Shown here: piece after piece, positions 23,501 to 36,066 of the stretch
How positions within the stretch are numbered: the stretch's first letter is position 1
Layout: each line of letters begins with the position of its first letter
NCBI GenBank assembly: GCA_964017045.1
Contig: OZ024802.1
Coordinates: 26,724,293-26,788,292, forward strand
Length of the DNA: 64,000 nucleotides
Reading direction: 5' to 3'
Source: Omphiscola glabra
Taxonomy: Eukaryota; Mollusca; Gastropoda; Lymnaeidae
Notes under the pieces: generated by a model
Databases searched by the model: none
What the model saw: the letters and a program-made list of their open reading frames with translations, nothing else
What the model was told of the DNA's origin: nothing
Program-made: the position numbers and the translations under genes

Positions 23501-26500
23501 TTTAAAAATTGACGAAAAGCTACTGAGGCCAAGATATTGGTGTTTTTTATTTAAATACTTCATATTTAAACTAATAAAGCTATTGTCAGGCGTTTTGCCA
23601 TTGGGAAACATTTATGTATGTGAATAGCTTTTTAGTCGCATAAATCACATCAAATCACAAGTGAGAACACGAATTACTGATGTTAATTTGGAACACTGTT
23701 TGCTGTAGTGACAACATCAGTCGAGATCAATTTTGATGCACTTAGTTCTGCAAAAAAAAAAATCCAATAAATATGTTTCATTCTCAGTTATGTTTTATTT
23801 TCTTCAAAAAAATGTATATTCCTATCTCTTGTTTTTTTTTTACATTAAACCAGGCAAGCATTTGACCATGTTCTCGCCTACTGAGAAGCGACCATGTGGT
23901 CAAAGCTGTAGCACGCTTGATTGTTTACTTTAATTAACAAAATTTGCATGGCCCGGCAGGAAATATTAAAAACTTGGATTTTCTTGCTCTGACTCTCATT
24001 TCCCGTTAAAAAAAATTTGTGGTCTCCCTTGCTTTACCGAAGTGCCTACTTCATATTAACCATATCCATCATCAGTTTATGACATGAAGAAGTGAACATT
24101 GTCACACATTATTAAGGTCCAACAACTGGTCTGTTCATTATGAGTCCGATGTTTTGGGATTCCCCAAAGTGATGTCACTGAGCTAATAGGGTGAGATAAC
24201 TCTTGGAAAAACCCATACTGAAAACTAAACATTTACCAAATTCAACTCTAAAACTTGTGTAGTTTTTGAGATGTGAATTTATCAAATTATAATGTCTGAA
24301 TAAGTGAATTTAGATAATTTAGTTGATTTTTTAAATGTCAGTTTTTAGCCTAAATATTTAATATGGTCATAGATTGTTTTACCTCCACCAGAGTTGCCAA
24401 CTCAAAAGGATAAAATTTACTGAGAAATTTTTTTTCCTTAAAATTTTTACTGATATTTTTTTTATACATATATAGTTTCTTTTAAACTATGGAGCTATAT
24501 TTTTTTTAATGTCTGTATCTAAGGGCTGTTCCTAAATATATTTATAATATATATAGGTACATCTTAAAGGATGCTTAATCGTTTATGGGGCGTTAATTGT
24601 GTTACATTGTAATCAATGCTAAATTATTCTTGCCCGTGATCACACATGATTAATACTAACATGCAAGAAAGAAATCGAAAATGCTGTGAAATCAAGTTTT
24701 CCTTATCTTAAAATATTTAAAAATTATTTCTAATTTTTTTTTTATGGACAACAAAAAGTTCTTATGGACTTTCACTGGCAAGTCATTTTTTGTAAAATAA
24801 TAATTGACTGTAGATTTATGGACAGTTGGGAACCCTGACCTCCACTTAAACTGTATCACATGTTATGACCCAATCCTTTTTTTTTTTTTTCTGTTCTATA
24901 ATTGTTTATAAATTTAACCATTTTAAGATGGTGGCTATAATTAAAGATGTCATAGCTAGAGGTATAGGTTTGGGGGGGGGGGGGGGGGAATGTCACACAC
25001 TTGTCTCAAAGTTTATAACATTATGATAGTGTCTAAATTTTGTGACCAATTTGTTATAGTTTGGAGAGGTGGGGGTGAGGCAATTGGCCTATCTAGCAAG
25101 ACATCTATTATTGATGGCCCGTTGGCCTATTGAAAATGGTTTATTAAGCCTGGCCCTAATACTTTTAAATTATTTTTTTTTAATTGTTAGCCTACTTTTG
25201 TTTACCTGCATTTAAAACTTTAAAAACATAAAAATTGCTCATAATTTTGTTTTTAAAATAAAGACGTGCTTGAAAAAGTCAGTATGTTAGAGCTCAGTTT
25301 TAAAGCTCATAAAACGACACTCAGATAAGTAACGATTTATATTATTTGCACCGAAATTATGATTATTGTTTCCCCATAGAAAAAGGTTGCAGGAATTATT
25401 GTTTTTTTTTCTATTGCTTCAACAATAATTTGTGACTACTATAAGGCTCATCCCCAAAGCATAGGTAATATATATATGATGTAACATCCTTAAGACAGTG
25501 AGCCGTGTCCACCAATATCAGAATAGTAATTTGCCGTACTATAAGGCTGATTCCCGAAACGTAGGTCATTCGCAAAATATAGGTCATTCCCAAAACATAG
25601 GTCATTCTCAAAACATAGGTCATTCTCAAAACATAGGTCATTCCCAAAACATAGGTAATTCCCAAAACATTGGTAATGTATGTGGTGTAACCTCCCTAAG
25701 AAGGTGCGCATTGTCCACCAATATCAGTATAGTAATTTGTCTTACTATAAGACTGATTCCCGAAACATAGGTCATTCGCAAAATATAGGTCATTCCCAAA
25801 ACATAGGTCATTCTCAAAACATAGGTCATTCTCAAAACATAGGTCATTCCCAAAACATAGGTAATTCCCAAAACATTGGTAATGTATGTGGTGTAACCTC
25901 CCTAAGAAGGTGAGCATTGTCCACCAATTTCAGTGTAGGAATTATATAATTTTTAAATTTTAATGTTAAGCCTAGTGCCACTGGTCACTAGGGGATTTTA
26001 GAAACATCTCAGTTTGTAAAGCACATGTACATTGCGCAGTTGAGGAAACAGCTTAAATTTTTACTAGTGATGAGTAGAAGTCTGGGTCTGTGAAGCTAGA
26101 AACATTTCTTTTGACTAGGACATTGTGTGCCATTGCCTTCTGTTGCACATGAATGAAATAAAATAAGTGAATGACAAATGATATTTTTTGGGAGTCTTTT
26201 ATGAACATTATCACAATTTAGAACACCACAGACCTTTTTAAGTAATGGTTTATTATAACCCCTTACTTAAGTATAATCCATGCATACTTTTCTATGTAGG
26301 GCCACTGACTAAAATGTATTCTTTTTAACTGGTTAGCGTGGCACATATATTACAGGTTATCGAAATCAAAACCACATTCTGGCAACCGTAAATATAGCCC
26401 TTGTGCATGTCTGTGTTCAAAAAAATCTATAGACGAGGATGGGTAAAAAAAGTTAAATAAGCTTTGAAATTTGAGTTTGTTTCACGTTAACAACAGTGTT

Positions 26501-29500
26501 CTATTTCTTCAGCAAATTTTTTAATCTTTCCAGAACACAAGGTGTGTATTTTAAAAGAAACGGAGAAATGATAGGTTCTGCCGTAACAAAATGTTGTTTA
26601 GTTTTTAAGTTATTGTAATGTTTATTTTTTTTAAATATATTCCTGGATATTTTTATTTTTAAAAAAAATGATTTGTGTTGTAAAAACAGCTATTTGTTTG
26701 TTGTGGAAGGCTGACTTTGTTTAGTGTTTCAAAAAATGTGGCAAGCTGCATCTTTGCTGTACATGGATTTTATTTTACTCATGAGATTGAGATGCTTATT
26801 TCATGACACTAAGAATGTATGGTTTTACTTTCTTAACACATTTTTGCAAAAACTTTTTGGTTGAAATTTTTTGTGTATTCAATCTAAATTTACTTAACAA
26901 AGCTTTATTTAGTGTGTCATTACAATATTAATGGTAATTTTACTTACACTTAAACCAGACTTAAACTAGTTAAGAAAGCTAAATATTATATTTTTTTTTT
27001 AAAAATAGCTTTCTTGTTTCAAAATTAGGTTAGAAGTAAAGGGAAAATTCATTAATAACGACCATTTATAAAAAAAAAGAAATATTTGCTTTCTGTCAGA
27101 GTATTTGTATCACTGTAAATATTTATTTGTAGTAATTATTCCAGGAAGATACTCTTGAAGAAGACCCTAAATGTTCCGTAAGAACTCTCGCTAGAATGAA
27201 GTAATCCTAACAAAACAATGTGCAATGGGCTAAGTAAATGGAACTTCAAACAAACCAAAAGCACGATGTTTTGTTTAGATTGCTTAAACCTTAACAGGAG
27301 ATGCAACTAAATATTCAGGGCCGATTTTTTAGTCTATTTCCCCAAAAATTGCTCCTGATAAAAGGAAAATGTCATGCTGTGATGTAGTCAGCTTTATAAA
27401 TTTTTACGTTTCGCATTTTAATAATAAAAGAACAATTTATTTGTACACTAAATAAGTTAATATTAAGACTCTAACTTTTCTTTTTTGAAATGCCCACAAA
27501 TTATTGAAAACTCACTTTATTAAAATATTTTCTTTTATAAATATTTTTGGTTTTAAATATAAGCATCTAATTAATCCTCGCAATGCTAATTTTCATTATT
27601 ATCTTTTTTTCTTCTTTTTTTTTTTTATTTGTGCATTTTATTTCTTTCAAAACCTGGTTCATGTAATATGCATGAATTTTTCAATGATAATATTGACCTG
27701 CATTTTTAAATGATTTACTTTTTTTTTTTTTTCCCTTCATTTTTTTTTTTTGTGTCCTTCAGTAAAAAAGAAATAGAATGGGATGAAATGAACATCCTCG
27801 CTACTTATCATCCCCCTGACAAGGATTATGGGTTCATGAAGGTTGATGAGCCACCAACACCCTACAACAGAGCAGCTGTATCAGATAACGAGGATGAGGC
27901 CAGTAGTGAAAGGAAAGGGAGTATAAATTCCCTGGTCGGGATCGACCCAGCTTTGTTAGCCAAAAGGTAATTGGTTCAGAAAAGAAACGTCATCTCGAAA
28001 ATGTTGATAGATGTCACATTTTCAAGAGGGACATTTTACTACAATTGCTTTTCACAATTTCATAATTTCAAATTCTCACTACTATTATTAAGGGAAAGTT
28101 CCACATAGTTTTTTTAAAAAGTGTTAAAATAAAGGGCAATGTTTAATTTAGAAGTGCACAATTTAAAGATTTATTCTAGGATTGGCCAAGAGAAGTAATA
28201 GGAAACTCTCTTCCCTCACACCAGAACTGTTTAGCATACTCTCTCTTCCCTCACACCAAAACTGTTTAGCATACTCTCTCTTCCCTCACACCAAAACTGT
28301 TTAGCATACTCTCTCTTCCCTCACACCAGAACTGTTTAGCATACTCTCTCTTCCCTCACACCAGAACTGTTTAGCATACTCTCTCTTCCCTCACACCAAA
28401 ACTGTTTAGCATACTCTCTCTTCCCGCACACCAAAACTGTTTAGCATACTCTCTCTTCCCTCACACCAAAACTGTTTAGCATACTCTCTCTTCCCTCACA
28501 CCAAAACTGTTTAGCATACTCTCTTCCCTCACACCAAAACTGTTTAGCATACTCTCTTCCCTCACACCAGAACTGTTTAGCATACTCTCTTCCCTCACAC
28601 GAAAACTGTTTAGCATACTCTCTCTTCCCTCACACCAAAACTGTTTAGCATACTCTCTTCCCTCACACCAAAACTGTTAAGCATACTTTCTAGTTTCAGC
28701 TAATTAAAGGTTGTATTTTGTCTTAGGCTAGCAGACAAGGGTGAGTCAAGCAAAGAGAAGCATTTTTATACTGACGATGATGATGACGAGTCAGTTCATG
28801 AGAATGAAACAGAAGAAGAGAGAAGTAAGATTATTTCACCACATAACTATATTTATGTCCTACGGATTCAAGCTTCATCATCATATATTTTTCGACTCGC
28901 TTGAGCCGTTTATTTTTATATTTTTTTTAATAAATTTAATTTCAAATAATAAACGAGCTTGTCTTCATAAAAATTATTAAAAATATTTTTTTTTGTAATT
29001 ACAAATAATAATGGAGCTTGTTGTCTTCATAAAACTATTAAAAGAATAATTTTTTTTTAAACTTATGAATCTTAGCTTTAATGTTTTATAAATTTTTATG
29101 TACTCTCAAATTTTACAAGTTAATTTGCTGTTTGTGGACTAGCAAAGGGTGGCATCTTGACTCTTTCATATTTCAGTTCCTGTGGATAATTCTTCCAGTG
29201 GATCATGTTGCCTAATTTTACAATTCAAAATGGCCAAACTAAAATGTCGTTATATTGAGTGAAATAAATAGAGGCGATAGATTTCCCCTAAAATGTTGAC
29301 AAATTATTTTGCCTGGCACCGTAAGGTTGCTCATGACTGCCTTTAACTTTGACCAATCAGTAACACTTGTAGCACATTCAACTTACAAGCTCTCCTAATT
29401 TCCACACAGAGAAGAGGAAAGCTTTCATGCTGAAGAGGAAGATGCATTACAATGAGTTCCAGGCTGTGCAGCTGGCCAAGAAGCTGATGGCCGAAGAGGA

Positions 29501-29654
29501 TGACGACGATGACGACACAGGAGCAAAAAAAGCCGGCGGCTTAACTGCCTCAGGTACTTATAGTGAAGTGCCCCCCAGTGTTCAAGAAAATGAAAATAAT
29601 AGCAGCTCAAACGACGATGAGGAGGTAGTTGGGTCAGATGTTGTTGACCCTTGA
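17515..29654 (+). CDS. PPP1R2: Protein phosphatase 1 regulatory inhibitor subunit 2 (inhibitor-2)
   Basis: Exons 17515-17579, 27763-27966, 28727-28824 and 29410-29654 join in consistent phase with GT-AG borders and give 203 residues (human about 205). Exon 1 starts [10 protein letters not shown] and carries the PP1-binding KGILK motif (residues 10-14). The exon 1/2 junction recreates the SKK..W segment (Trp28), the second PP1 contact, followed by [12 protein letters not shown]. Thr54 in PPTPY matches the GSK3 site that controls the PP1-inhibitor complex. Acidic Ser clusters follow, then the HYNE motif (135-138) in the helix that covers the PP1 active site, then an acidic, Ser/Asn-rich disordered tail. 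The protein inhibits and helps assemble PP1 catalytic subunit in cytosol and nucleus. Intron 1 is 10.2 kb and full of repeats; intron 2 holds a minisatellite. Confidence 0.97.
17655..18590. repeat. Dispersed repeat interrupted by the 17868-18533 element
   Basis: 17655-17866 matches 695-870, and the match resumes at 18553 with 'catgtatgtatcaattctta'. The sequence between is the inserted element described separately. Located in PPP1R2 intron 1. Confidence 0.6.
17868..18533. mobile_element. Non-autonomous element with 20-bp perfect terminal inverted repeats
   Basis: It starts ttgcagttcaggtgcgtata (17868-17887) and ends with the exact reverse complement (18514-18533). It is 666 bp long, has no open frame, and carries a poly-G run. 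An apparent duplication of the 'cattatgtatgt' flank on both sides fits target-site duplication, but the length is not certain. Another lone terminus of the same family is at 63139-63157. Confidence 0.7.
18591..21195. other. PPP1R2 intron 1, AT-rich, no feature recognised
   Basis: No coding exon of PPP1R2 is expected here, because exon 1 joins exon 2 directly. Two minus-strand donor-like sites (cttacc at about 20873-20878 and 21037-21042) could belong to untranslated exons of the upstream zinc-finger gene, but nothing else supports this. Confidence 0.35.
21196..22230. repeat. Non-autonomous retroelement-like repeat with four internal tandem units
   Basis: It begins 'aactagccgatatacccggcg' and ends 'cagacaaacccacaaac...cttttatatatatata', a start and tail pattern I associate with non-LTR or Penelope-type repeats of many invertebrates. 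Between 21500 and 22170 a unit of about 165-175 bp occurs four times ('gcttatataaggaaaaatga', 'ggggcccccggccccaga', 'gataatcaagtgtac', 'atccatc.attca'). There is no long open frame. Family naming is tentative. Confidence 0.65.
22231..23205. other. PPP1R2 intron 1, AT-rich, nothing recognised
   Basis: Only a short (gatat)n-type run near 22215-22240 and A/T-rich unique sequence are visible. Confidence 0.4.
23206..23590. repeat. Tandem duplication, two units of about 190 bp
   Basis: Segments from 23206 and from 23394 share 'attaattattatttcccat', 'gacgaaaagct.ctgaggcca', 'atattggt' and 'aaagctattg' in the same order, with scattered changes. This is an old local duplication without coding capacity. 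Confidence 0.7.
23591..24487. other. PPP1R2 intron 1, nothing recognised
   Basis: AT-rich sequence without a supported gene, RNA or named repeat. Confidence 0.4.
24488..26378. repeat. 1.9-kb dispersed repeat, copy 2, with expanded minisatellite
   Basis: Same element as 948-2548. The extra length comes from 25500-25900. There a block of about 180 bp ('tgtccaccaatatcag...ttcccgaaac' followed by seven or so 18-bp units 'cataggtcattcccaaaa') has been duplicated in tandem. The open frames of 77-90 codons on both strands are produced by the 18-bp period being a multiple of three and are not genes. Confidence 0.8.
26379..27762. other. PPP1R2 intron 1, distal part
   Basis: AT-rich, with a poly-T/pyrimidine tract (27720-27760) that serves as the polypyrimidine tract of the exon 2 acceptor. 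No other feature was recognised. Confidence 0.5.
28205..28690. repeat. Minisatellite in PPP1R2 intron 2
   Basis: Fourteen copies of a 34-37 bp unit around 'ctcttccctcacaccaaaac' and 'tgtttagcatactct'. Length variants differ by loss of one 'ct' step, and single-base variants (aga/aaa) are scattered. It ends about 40 bp before the exon 3 acceptor. Confidence 0.95.
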
Positions 29655-31448
29655 GGGAATGACGGAGCTGATTTCTTGCGTTGACATTTTTTAAGTCCAA
29701 GGCTAATCCCACCACCCGCTTTTGAACTATGTACTCTGAGGGGAACGTACATCTGCCAGATTAAAGCGTATGCACCTGAATGTTGCCCTTGGCCTGTTTT
29801 AATGACAAGTAATTTATCAACACACCTCCACTCCTCCCCCCCACCCTCACCCCTGTTGTTTTATTTTTATGAAAATACTTTTTGTGACTCATTTCTTCAA
29901 TGTCATTCCCAAACAGTGTTAATTCAACTACTCTCAACTACCACATGTCCAGTATCCTGGCAGTTATATCAATCAGTGTATGAGAAAATTGGTACTGGCA
30001 ATTAAGCATAGTTTTGACAAATTTGCTAACAAAAATGATTTCTTTGGATTGAATTTAGTTACAGTGTATCCCATGAATTGAAAGGAGGGGGAAAAAAAGT
30101 CCTTTTTATATGTGAGGAATAAATTACTGAATTGATGTAAAATGTAATGATAAAAATTACTGCTTACTTTGTAATGTTAAAAAAAATTGAATGTAATCGA
30201 CGTATATGTATTGTCATATTTTTAAATGTACTAGTTCCTTCTGGGGTAGATAACTTTGAACTACGATGTGATCAGTTGTTTTAAGTTGTTCTATCTTGTT
30301 AGCAGTAAAAATTGAATGAGAAGTCTAGTGATGGAAAGCCTGTCAGTTCCTAGTGTATAATTGACCACAATTCTTTCTAAGAAATATATATATATCTATA
30401 TACAAGACATGATATATTTGTTTATGACCAGGATGCTGTCATGGCTGATGATGTCACAGCAAGATGTTAGCAGTTTTTTTTAAATATTTGATTGTGTTTC
30501 ATTTAACAACTAACTTGAACACAATTTACACAAATCTGAAGTTAACCAAACATGCTAGATGACATAAAAGTTAAATAAAAAATTAATTATGGGGAGCAGA
30601 TGAGTTCACTTAAACTGGTGTATTATAGATATATTTTCATGACACAGCAGAAGTTATCTTATGCAAGTTTAATTGGAAACATACAAGGTCATTGCCTAGT
30701 GCTGTACAATTTGTTTCCTATACACAATCCATTGCATCCCTTTGTTAAAGTTGGTTTTGTTCCTCCTTTATTTTAATTTCTTCTTTTTTTTCTTCTTTTT
30801 TTTTTAATTTCTTTTTTTTGATGTAACTTTGTTTTTGTTGTTAATGGGAGGTCAAGTCACAATTTTAACTCACATACTCCATGAAAGCCGATCGTGCAAT
30901 TTTATGAATCAACGTGCGGCATTGGTATGAACCATTGTTACTTGCTGTGCACTTGGCGAGATACAATCAAACGCTGCTCCGGCTCCATCAAATTATTACA
31001 TATGCAGCATTAAAGTTTGGTGTGAAATAAGAGATTTTTTCTGATTGCAAGCTTGATCACCTGAAAAGATACATTTCATTGATTTGCTCATTGTAACTAT
31101 TGTTATAATTTATTTTTAAAAAATTCTTTGTCAGTTTTAAAATAGTTTTTCCTCAATATGTTAGTGTTAGCTGCTTGTAGCAGAGAGATTATATCTACTT
31201 ATCTGTATGAAGCGGTTGCAAGCAAAAAAAAAAAAAAAATTGGTTGAATTCACCACTGCATCATCAGAAGTATATTTGGGTTCTGGGAACTTTGCTATCG
31301 TGTAATTCTGTAATCGGATGTGTATATCAGTAATATGTATCTTTTTGTTACATCTTGTTTATAATTGATGTACATTTTGAGAAAACTAAAAAGCCGACAT
31401 TCTTTAGAAACAGTTTAGATTGTGGCACACAACGTAATCTTCAATAAA
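29655..31448 (+). other. Candidate 3' UTR of PPP1R2
   Basis: Downstream of the stop there are AATAAA hexamers at 30118-30123, 30574-30579 and 31443-31448, any of which could end the transcript. No further coding exon is expected. The sequence is AT-rich and mostly unique. Confidence 0.45.
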
Positions 31449-31454
31449 CCTGGC

Positions 31455-31500
31455 TGTTAGGGTCAGGGTTAGGGTTAGGCTCAGGGTCAGGGTTAGGGTG
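31455..31500. repeat. Short interstitial telomere-like tract
   Basis: A run of TTAGGG and variants (ttagggtcagggttaggg, then ttaggctcagggtcaggg) follows the last candidate poly(A) signal of PPP1R2. It is only about 46 bp and imperfect. Confidence 0.7.
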
Positions 31501-31749
31501 TAGTTCTAATTTAGATTCTATGAGTGGGATTGTTTCAACTGTGCACAGCCACTTGTTGGTTTCAAGTTGCAATTTTTTTCCTTTTGATGATATCTATAAA
31601 AAAAACCACACTAGCAGAAAATATCATGAAGTAACCAAACATGGGCAGCAAGTGAATAACTTATGTAGGGTAGCAAAGAAAGAATTGCAATACATCCGTG
31701 GAATCGACCAGATATATCAGACCAACAGGTGTTAAAATTTAGGGCAAAT

Positions 31750-34700
31750 CAGAAATTCTGGACCCGAAGAAATAAGTCTTAATGCGGAGGGAATTTTATT
31801 TTATATATTCACAATTGTTGTTGAAATAACCAATAGAAAAAGCATAGTCCTGAGACCATGAACATTGTCCCACGACTTGTTTCAGGTTTCTGCTTATTCT
31901 GATCACAAATTTGTCCATTTTTAAACAGGATCGAAACAAATAGTGAAACGGAAAGGGTGAGTTGATGATCTGGAAATTTCAAGTTTACTTTTTCATGTTT
32001 TCCGGGGCTTTTCTTTTTTTTTATAACCGTTATTTCAGCATCCCTATGATCGTTTAACTTGTAACATTCATTGTTGGCCTACTTGATTGCACCTGGAAAT
32101 GTTTCAGCATCCCAAGGATCGTTTGACTTGTAACATTCGTTGTTGGCCTACTTGATTGCACCTGGAAATGTTCATTTCATTTTTTTAAGTTGGAGTTGAT
32201 TATTGGTTCAGGTTCTTCTCTCTTTTTATCTCTCCATAATCTACCTAGAGACCCTTAAAATTTGCAGAATTTACTTGAGGCTCTTTGACAAAGCAAAAAA
32301 TAATTGAGGCCAAAACCTATTTGTGAGGCTGCATGGTAAATGTTAAAGTTTGTTGTGCTGTCAATTGGATTTTTTTTGTTTTTTGTATTAAGTTGTAGAT
32401 AACAACCCAGTGATGATATGATCTATTTAAAATATCTTGGCTGTTGAAAGGAGAAATGACAATGTGGAGCACCCTTGAAAGCATTATACTTAAAGAAGGC
32501 AACTAACCTCTGCTAGGGAAAATCATTTTGTTTAAAAAAAAAAAAACAAGTTTCTTTCAATTCGAGAAATACTGGGGTTGTGCTTGAGTTTTACAAGTTT
32601 CATACGGGGGGAAGGGGGTGTTGGGGGGGGGGGTGGTTGGACTAGTTATTACCTGACCAAAATAATGAATTTTGCTTTTTTCATTTTTCACTAAAGGCTC
32701 CATCCAAATTTTTTTCAAAGTCAATTCTATCAGTTTGTGTAGTTAAATGTTTTGTGTCATCTCTTCTTACTGGGGGGGGTTGGGGGGGGGGGGGGGTTGA
32801 TGTTAATTTTTGGGTCTTGCTGGGATGGTAAGAACAGGGCATTAGATTAATTTACCTGTCTTTTTTTATATTTTGACCGAGCCACCCTAATCATATCATG
32901 TCATTTTTGTGTGTGTGCAGTGGCCTTAGCCATAAAATCCACTTATCAGCTGCGCCGCTCCCCCTTCAAGTAAACAAACTAAACTTATCAACTGCTTTAA
33001 ATTATAAACCATTTGGTAATGTATTACAACCTAATGTGATAGGAATCTATAACTTTGACATCTCACTGTTTAGCCTTCTTTGTGTCTTAGTTTTAATTTG
33101 GGTCAATTGACAGACAAAAATTCCCCCCCCCCCCCCCCCAAACTCTCAGCAGCCTAAGCAATAAAAAAAATGTATTCCACCAAAACTTAAAATGTTCATT
33201 GAATTTTTGTTTTTTTAAATAAAAATCTTACCATAAATGTTGTCATGGCATTTCATATCATCAAATCATGCCATGGGCTGTTAACTTGGCTGTTACATGA
33301 ATCTCATTGGGTTTTTCTTTTATTCTAGTTAAGGTCCTTAATATGAGACTTGTGTTATAAATGTCTATTAGTGTCTGTTTACGCTTTTTTTTTTATTGCA
33401 TCCATCAACATATTGTGTTTTGTTCAGAATGGTATGAATGACAAATTTTATTTGTAATCATGCTATTAATGCAATTATTTGTTCATGATTTGTGACTTTT
33501 TTGTGTGTAGTTAGTTTCATTAATGTGTTGAAAAAAAAATATATATTTTTTTTGGTTGTGATTTAGGTGTTGTAAACCATTTATAATTTGTGGACAATTT
33601 TCTAAAATATTAGTGCCAAAAAAAAAATGAGCTGTTTGGCAGTTGCCATGGCCCATCTTCATGTTAGCTATTTCTTATTCATTTCAGGGCTGCAGAGTGG
33701 GTGCACACATTTTTTTGTGTGCCCCAACTTTAGCATATGACATAGGCTGTGTTCTTTTGTAAAATAAAAAAATATGTTGCGGGGGGGGGGGGGGGGATAA
33801 CAGAATGGTAAATGCCATAGATAGATAATTCTGACTGCATCTGAAAAGTCATCTTTTTATATTTTAGCCTGGAATCAAGTCAATTGTCATAAGATAAAAG
33901 TTCTGGGATTTTTTTTTTTTTAAAATTTTAAATTTACTGCATTCGGGGTGGGGAGTGCGGGGTGCAGCGAACACAAAGGAGTATTGATTGTGTCCAACCA
34001 ATAGTTCATAATTAAGCTAACTTTGGTGATAGGAGCAAGAACCCCTTCCCAACCCTCATTTGACTTTTTTTCCATTTCTTAGTTTTAGTGTATGCTTCGG
34101 TTAAATTTAGAAATTCTAATTTCACAGATGCTGTTTGCAATGAAAATATAAGCGCCCTCTTAAATTGATACCACGGCCAGAAATAACCATAGCGAGGTGT
34201 GAGGGTGCTTGACAACCCTTTTGGCTGCAGTGCGCTGGTTTTGATTGTGATGTTTCACATGATAATGCATTGTGGGGGGGGGGGGGGGGGGGAAATTGAA
34301 ATTCTTAACAAATTGGGCAACAATGAACACATGCTCGAGGCCGTTTCACCTTTTTTTAACTGACTGAGGGTGTTTTGGTGTTTGCCGAGAGTGGGGTGAC
34401 CACCTGACAGAATCTGGTACTGTACCTTGTTACAGAAGATGTTGTATGCTTGAAAACATTTGCATGATGAGAGGAGCAACACAAACACACTATCCAAATA
34501 CGTCTCTGAGAACTGCAACCGTTATCTGTTTTAAAATAAACATATTATTGAGTTTTAAATAAAAATCATTTTCAAAACTTATGTCTGTGCGTAAACGGGT
34601 GACTGCTCCTCATCTTGTCCAATACATCTATTCTGTTAAAAACTAACAGACTTTACCGACTCATTTAGTTTAAAACCACTTTTTCAAAATATTTTGTGTC

Positions 34701-34870
34701 ATCTAGATAATGATATGTTAATGCTATTTTTAAAAAAAGTATTTTTTGTACCATTTGCTTTTGTTCTTTAACAATTTTTTTTAAAGAAGGGACAAAGAAA
34801 AGAAAAGACGGAACCGACAAAAACAGTAGAGTTTTGATTAAAGATTTCGAGTTAAATAAAATATTGGAAG
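31750..34870. other. Intergenic, with two weak exon-like segments and a 68-bp tandem duplication
   Basis: 31930-31957 is bounded by a good acceptor (ttaaacag) and donor (gtgagt). About 34790 another acceptor-like site precedes a purine-rich segment ending in TAG or TGA. They would join in an open frame rich in Lys/Arg, but nothing else supports a gene. At 32035-32172 a 68-bp unit ('catccc.a.gatcgttt', 'gttggcctacttgattgcac') is present twice. Poly-G runs lie at 32607-32630, 32772-32798, 33781-33796 and 34274-34291. Confidence 0.35.
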
Positions 34871-34885
34871 AAGGCAGGCAGGCTG

Positions 34886-34918
<33 letters not shown>

Positions 34919-36024
34919 GGGTACTGTGGGATGGGGGGGGGGGGGGGGGAGGTTAACATATTGTAGGTGTCACTGTTGTTGATGATGGCCTCCGTTTCAT
35001 TATGAGGCACATTGGTTTTTTTGTTTTCTTTCTCTCTGCACTAATTGTTTGACTACTCTGAACATTCACTAAGGTGCAGTCCTTTGTTTTTGCTGTAGAG
35101 CTCTGTCAACACCTTAGGTGTGAGATTGTAAAAGGGTAGCTCACCAGCCACCGTCATTTCATTATCGTGATGTAAATATTTTGATATTTTGGGCAACACT
35201 CACACATATCATACTTCACATTTTGTGGTTGTTGTTGTTTAAATTTATATTTTCTTAGCCATTGTTGTGCTATCAAGTTTTGAAATGTTATTTCCCCAAA
35301 GGGTCTGACACCTAGCATGCAGCTGAGGTGAACTATATATAGTGATTTGAGCTGCCCAAAAACCAATACATGACCTTTTTTTTTTTTTTTTTTTAAATAA
35401 AATGTTTTTTTCCCTTTGTATTATGATTGAGTTAATTTTTATGGTAGTCTGTTGAGTAACTCCTGTAAATCGTACACAAGGTAGGAGAGCCATTTTATTC
35501 TGGACATTTCTTTTATCATAAACAATATCACACATGTGCTGGGGGGGAGGGGGGGGGGGGGGTCAAAAATATTTTGATTGTTTCCAAAGCTGTTTTGTGA
35601 TGACTTAATAACTAAACAAGGATTATAATAACTAAAATTAGGATGTGTGTTATAACCAAAAATGGATGTCTATAATACCTAAATATGGATGTGTATACTA
35701 CCATGCTTAAATAAATGTAAGCCTTTTTATGTTTCTTATGAGTGCAAACAAAAATGTACTTTCTCCCATTGTGTAGAGGAGGCCCCATTTGATTGTGTGT
35801 GCAACTGCCCACACTCACCTTGAATGTCCTATCACTAGATATCTTGTACTGAAATTGATGACTGTTTTACATGAACCTTAATTTTTATTTTTTTTAATTT
35901 TTTTTGTGACACAACACTGAATATTCATCTCTCCTTGTTTGTCCTTTTTTTTTTTTTTATAACACACCCCCCCCCCCCTCCTTTTACTTAAATAAACATT
36001 TTCTATGCAGCTTAATTATTTTGA

Positions 36025-36066
<42 letters not shown>

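Noticed and set aside
25411..25917. Overlapping frames of 73-90 codons on both strands
   Set aside because: The 18-bp unit has a period divisible by three, so all frames stay open; no coding signal.
28205..28690. CRISPR-like appearance of regularly repeated units
   Set aside because: Units are contiguous tandem copies without unique spacers, in an animal intron.
32898..33110. 70-codon plus-strand frame after an acceptor-like tgtgcag
   Set aside because: No matching donor, no recognisable protein, and composition like the surrounding AT-rich DNA.
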